Positions 51,641 through 53,747 of a stretch of 53,747 nt of DNA are shown in pieces (position 1 is the stretch's first letter; the number at the start of each line of letters is the position of its first letter). Location: positions 1 through 53,747 of the forward strand of contig NZ_JBELDZ010000007.1 in the NCBI RefSeq assembly GCF_042094015.1, given 5' to 3'. The DNA is from Aurantibacter sp042094015 (GTDB lineage Bacteria; Bacteroidota; Bacteroidia; Flavobacteriales; Flavobacteriaceae). The translations under genes were made by a program, and so were the position numbers. Under the pieces are notes generated by a model that was not told the DNA's origin, searched no databases, and was given only the letters and a program-made list of their open reading frames with translations.

Positions 51641-51777
51641 GTGCCTAACGTTTATGTATAAGAATAGTTGCGGGTTTGTATGCGAGGATTTTCCGAAGGA
51701 AAATCAGACGTTACAAACACGCAACGACCTTTGATTAAGTACTAAACCGCAATTATTTTTATACGGTGTTGTGCATA
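51641..51777 (-). repeat. attC-like palindrome B
   Basis: Outer arms GTATAAGAATAGTTGCGG (51656-51673) and CCGCAATTATTTTTATAC (51747-51764) pair at 16 of 18 positions, the rest being G facing T on the plus strand. A nested 59-base hairpin (51667-51725) has stems GTTGCG/CGCAAC, GTTTGTA/TACAAAC and GATTTTCC/GGAAAATC. Ends: GTGCCTAA on the sigma side and GTTGTGCATA on the membrane-protein side. Confidence 0.7.
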
Positions 51778-51785
51778 GTGTTTTT

Positions 51786-52256
51786 TCAGTTTTCAATTCC
51801 AATGTCATTTATTTCGTTCCGCTTTACAGTCCGTTTTATTATAAGGAATGGTATTAATATTCCAATTCCGATTGTTAATGTTGAGTATAAAAAAAATGGC
51901 TCAGTTATTAAATATTGAGGTATTAATGGATTAGTTGGTTTTCCAATAAAAGTCAATAAGTAAAGTCCGATTGCAATTGTTATTAAAACACAAAGTACGA
52001 TATATAAAATATCCTTTATTAATTCCGCTGTTTTAAATTCATTCCGCTTCGAATTAAATAACATTCCGAAAATAGGAATCGAAGAAATGGCTAAATAGTC
52101 AAGATTATTAAAGGAAAGTCCGAAAAAATATCCAGTAATTTTTTGTAGAGAATCATTAAATCCAAAAGGATTAATTATTCCAAGAAAAAATAACAAAAAA
52201 ATCAAAGCAGAAATTCCGCAAATCACATATTTTATATTATTCGGTATTTTATTCAA
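51786..52256 (-). CDS. Hypothetical four-helix membrane protein (cassette gene)
   Basis: A 156-residue protein that I do not recognise. Hydrophobic helices at about 9-28 (YVICGISALIFLLFFLGIIN), 43-64 (YFFGLSFNNLDYLAISSIPIF), 82-105 (DILYIVLCVLITIAIGLYLLTF) and 120-139 (PFFLYSTLTIGIGILIPFLI). The C-terminus is short and charged (KRTVKRNEINDIGIEN). It lies alone between palindromes B and C. Its stop codon is 9 bases from the cassette-end sequence. Function unknown; a host-defence or stress role is typical of cassette genes but is not supported by anything visible here. Confidence 0.6.
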   Translation of the reverse strand: MNKIPNNIKYVICGISALIFLLFFLGIINPFGFNDSLQKITGYFFGLSFNNLDYLAISSIPIFGMLFNSKRNEFKTAELIKDILYIVLCVLITIAIGLYLLTFIGKPTNPLIPQYLITEPFFLYSTLTIGIGILIPFLIIKRTVKRNEINDIGIEN

Positions 52257-52287
52257 TTCAGTTCGGTTTTTGAGGGTCGGCTTACAT

Positions 52288-52489
52288 TATGCACAACGTT
52301 TAGTATAAGAAACGTAGGGCAGTTAAAAAGCACTTTCGTTTCGATTTATTACTTAGCTAAATATAAATATTTTGCTTTTATCTTTTATTTTATAAACGCC
52401 AAATTTTATATTTAGCGGACTTTGTTAATAATTACGGACCTTTCGGTTTAGCACAAATACCCTATGTTTTTTATACATTGTTGTAGGTA
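52288..52489 (-). repeat. attC-like palindrome C
   Basis: Outer arms GTATAAGAAACGTAGGG (52303-52319) and CCCTATGTTTTTTATAC (52460-52476) pair at 15 of 17, with the same two positions (7 and 12) being G facing T on the plus strand. The middle holds a 12-base-pair hairpin GCTAAATATAAA/TTTATATTTAGC. Ends: TATGCACAAC (52288-52297) and GTTGTAGGTA (52480-52489). The longest of the three. Confidence 0.7.
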
Positions 52490-53685
52490 GTTTTTTTATT
52501 CCACCATACATATCCAATCAGTCCAATTCCAACAAATGTCATTGCAACAATTCCGAATTTCAGTCCTAACATTGGATTGTCATAAAATCTATCGTTAAAC
52601 AATCCAAAAATCACAGAAAATAATCTTGTCGGTATAAATGCTAGGCTTATCAGTATTGCTAAATATTTAGGGTTTGAATATTTTGTCAATATCGAATGAA
52701 TTATTGGTGCAATAAGAATTTCCGAAATTCCAAGAAAAAGTAGGGAAACCAAATAAATAACTGTTTGTTTGTCGGTTGGAATCTCTGGAATTAAAAACAA
52801 TATTCCAAATGATATTACTCCAAAAATGAAACCAAGCATTAATTTAAAAAATTGAGAGCTATAAAAATATGTCCATAATATAATTGCGGTTATACTAATT
52901 GGTAAAATAAAAATAGCATTGACAGATTGCCATAAATGTTTTGGAATACCTAAAGTTGATATTTCGCTGAATTGCAATTGTAAATCAAAAATTCGAATGT
53001 TTGATATTTCGTAAATGCTCCAAAATAGTCCAACAACAAGAAATGCAATTAAAATATTTAATACTCTTTTGCTGATCGAAAATTTACTTTTGTCAATTTC
53101 TTTTAATGTTTTTTCTTTTGAAATAATTATAGGAACTATTGACAATAACATTAGTATTCCAGATATAACAAATCCAATATTGTAGCCATATGTTTCTCCT
53201 AAATATCCAATTAGTAAAATTCCGAGAAATGAACCTAAATTTATTGCAAGATAAAATATCGTAAATCCTGAATCTAGCAGTTTGGTTTTGTTTAAATATA
53301 ATTTCCCGAAATTTGAAATGATATTAGGCGTAAAAAATCCGCTACCTAAAACAACAAGAAACAGCCCTAAATAAAGTCCAGTTGTCGAAGGTATACACAA
53401 ACTAAAAGCTCCGATTGCTTGAATAATTCCACCAATAATTACGGATTTTCTATTTCCAATAAGTAAGTCTCCAAGTACAGCTCCAATGATTCGACTAAAT
53501 ACTAATAAACCCGTAACCCAACCATAAATAATTAACGCTTCACTTCTTTCCATTTTCATTGTTTCTCCAACCATATAAAGAACAATAAGAGCTCGAAGAC
53601 CATAATAAGATGCTCTTTCAAGCATTCTTGATAAACTGTAGTAAAATGTTTCTTTTGTGTGTTTCTGATTTTGAATTTTTTCCAT
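52471..53685 (-). CDS. MFS transporter, POT/PTR-like (cassette gene)
   Basis: A 404-residue integral membrane protein with about 12 hydrophobic helices. Near the start, MLERASYYGLRALIVLYMV matches the ExxERFxYYGxRAxLxLY signature of proton-dependent oligopeptide transporters, though shifted to SYYG with an Ala in place of Phe; GSFFTPNIISNFGKLY-like and FYLAINLGSFLG segments further fit the MFS/POT layout. POT proteins are usually 450-550 residues, so this is a short version. The substrate is unknown. The last six codons and TAA stop (TTYNNV, stop) are contributed by palindrome C. Its upstream boundary is the partial palindrome at 53708. Confidence 0.72.
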   Translation of the reverse strand: MEKIQNQKHTKETFYYSLSRMLERASYYGLRALIVLYMVGETMKMERSEALIIYGWVTGLLVFSRIIGAVLGDLLIGNRKSVIIGGIIQAIGAFSLCIPSTTGLYLGLFLVVLGSGFFTPNIISNFGKLYLNKTKLLDSGFTIFYLAINLGSFLGILLIGYLGETYGYNIGFVISGILMLLSIVPIIISKEKTLKEIDKSKFSISKRVLNILIAFLVVGLFWSIYEISNIRIFDLQLQFSEISTLGIPKHLWQSVNAIFILPISITAIILWTYFYSSQFFKLMLGFIFGVISFGILFLIPEIPTDKQTVIYLVSLLFLGISEILIAPIIHSILTKYSNPKYLAILISLAFIPTRLFSVIFGLFNDRFYDNPMLGLKFGIVAMTFVGIGLIGYVWWNKKTTYNNV

Positions 53686-53707
53686 TCAGTTTATTGGGTT
53701 GGTAAAT

Positions 53708-53747
53708 TACCTACAACGTGTTATATAACAACTTTTATCACCGATAT
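53708..53747 (-). repeat. attC-like palindrome D (partial, cut by window end)
   Basis: Begins with TACCTACAAC (53708-53717), complementary to the GTTGTAGGTA end of the same gene segment, followed by GTGTTATATAACAAC, which resembles the arm start of B and C. The other arm is outside the window. Confidence 0.5.

Larger units (their letters stand above)
49365..53747 (-). mobile_element. Integron-like gene-cassette array (no integrase seen; CALIN-like)
   Basis: Three gene segments on the minus strand are separated by large imperfect palindromes resembling attC sites (features at 49365, 51641, 52288 and the partial one at 53708). Each segment has its own inverted 8-10 base ends: TTAGGCAC (49491-49498) with GTGCCTAA (51641-51648); GTTGTGCATA (51768-51777) with TATGCACAAC (52288-52297); GTTGTAGGTA (52480-52489) with TACCTACAAC (53708-53717). 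This is the geometry of integron cassettes, where the R' core belongs to the cassette downstream. GTTAGGC in the first segment is the canonical R' core. Genes close against or run into the palindromes, as cassette genes do. No integrase or attI was found; the array continues past the window. The integron reading is an inference. Confidence 0.6.

Noticed and set aside
49365..53747. Palindromes as REP/RAYT or transposon ends
   Set aside because: No transposase or RAYT gene is present, and the end sequences match within gene segments instead of within palindromes, which does not fit REP sequences or a single transposon's inverted repeats.
1..53747. CRISPR arrays, tRNA or rRNA genes
   Set aside because: No regularly spaced direct repeats and no cloverleaf-like or rRNA-like blocks were seen.

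Overview
The window comes from the chromosome of a member of the Bacteroidetes, almost certainly the Flavobacteriaceae. The DNA is strongly AT-rich by eye. Several genes use TTG or GTG starts, short promoter-like TAnnTTTG boxes sit just upstream of genes, and many products are families typical of Flavobacteriia (DUF5916, DUF6048, DUF6452, DUF6913, DUF4835/PorD-like, the Bacteroidetes-type RpoZ, TIGR02757). No tRNA, rRNA, CRISPR array, transposase or integrase gene was seen, and no gene-free stretch exceeds 300 bases.

Layout. 1-3.7 kb (minus): a cell-wall amidase cut by the window edge, coupled to a TolB-like propeller lipoprotein, then a secreted protein with dockerin-like repeats. 3.9-9.1 kb (plus): UvrD/PcrA helicase, a YciO/Sua5 protein, an unknown protein and a secreted DUF1566-like protein. 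9.3-12 kb (minus): DUF6048, DUF6452 and RlmD. 12.2-13.5 kb: ornithine aminotransferase with a possibly structured leader. 13.7-18.1 kb (minus): GNAT, TIGR02757, a LolD-like ATPase, DUF5916. 18.3-23.4 kb: MsrA, a small membrane protein, a CDP-alcohol phosphotransferase, an RsmI-like methylase, a phosphotyrosine phosphatase, DnaA and a YbgC thioesterase. 23.4-25.4 kb: a type II restriction-modification pair whose methyltransferase carries an N-terminal DNA-binding domain. 25.5-34.7 kb: mostly housekeeping genes (YigZ, EamA, HAD, RibD, PrmC, LOG, LigA); prmC contains an in-frame palindromic repeat. 34.7-37.9 kb: a 5'-nucleotidase encoded as two genes, DUF6913 and DapA. 37.9-43.3 kb: an ion-transport block (inward-rectifier-like K+ channel, P-loop ATPase, MscS-like protein, cation/proton antiporter). 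43.4-49.3 kb: the BamD-RpoZ-CoaBC-PorD-like-RecN-FabI run.

The most unusual part is 49.36 kb to the end. Here all genes lie on the minus strand and are separated by large imperfect palindromes (about 135-200 bases) that behave like integron attC sites. Each gene segment is bounded by its own 8-10 base inverted sequence (TTAGGCAC, GTTGTGCATA or GTTGTAGGTA), different for each segment, which is what integron cassette geometry predicts because the R' core travels with its cassette. In all three complete palindromes the arms differ at the same two positions, always as G facing T on the plus strand. No integrase is visible, so I interpret the region as an integron-like or CALIN-like array of at least three cassettes.

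The first cassette holds a sigma-70-family (ECF-like) factor and two SRPBCC-domain genes. Each of the three genes is preceded by the same motif, TGTAACAC, 12 bases, then GTATC, with identical spacing. This looks like a self-contained, autoregulated sigma-factor regulon carried on a cassette. All functions are read from sequence alone; family names come from recognised motifs and memory, not from searches.
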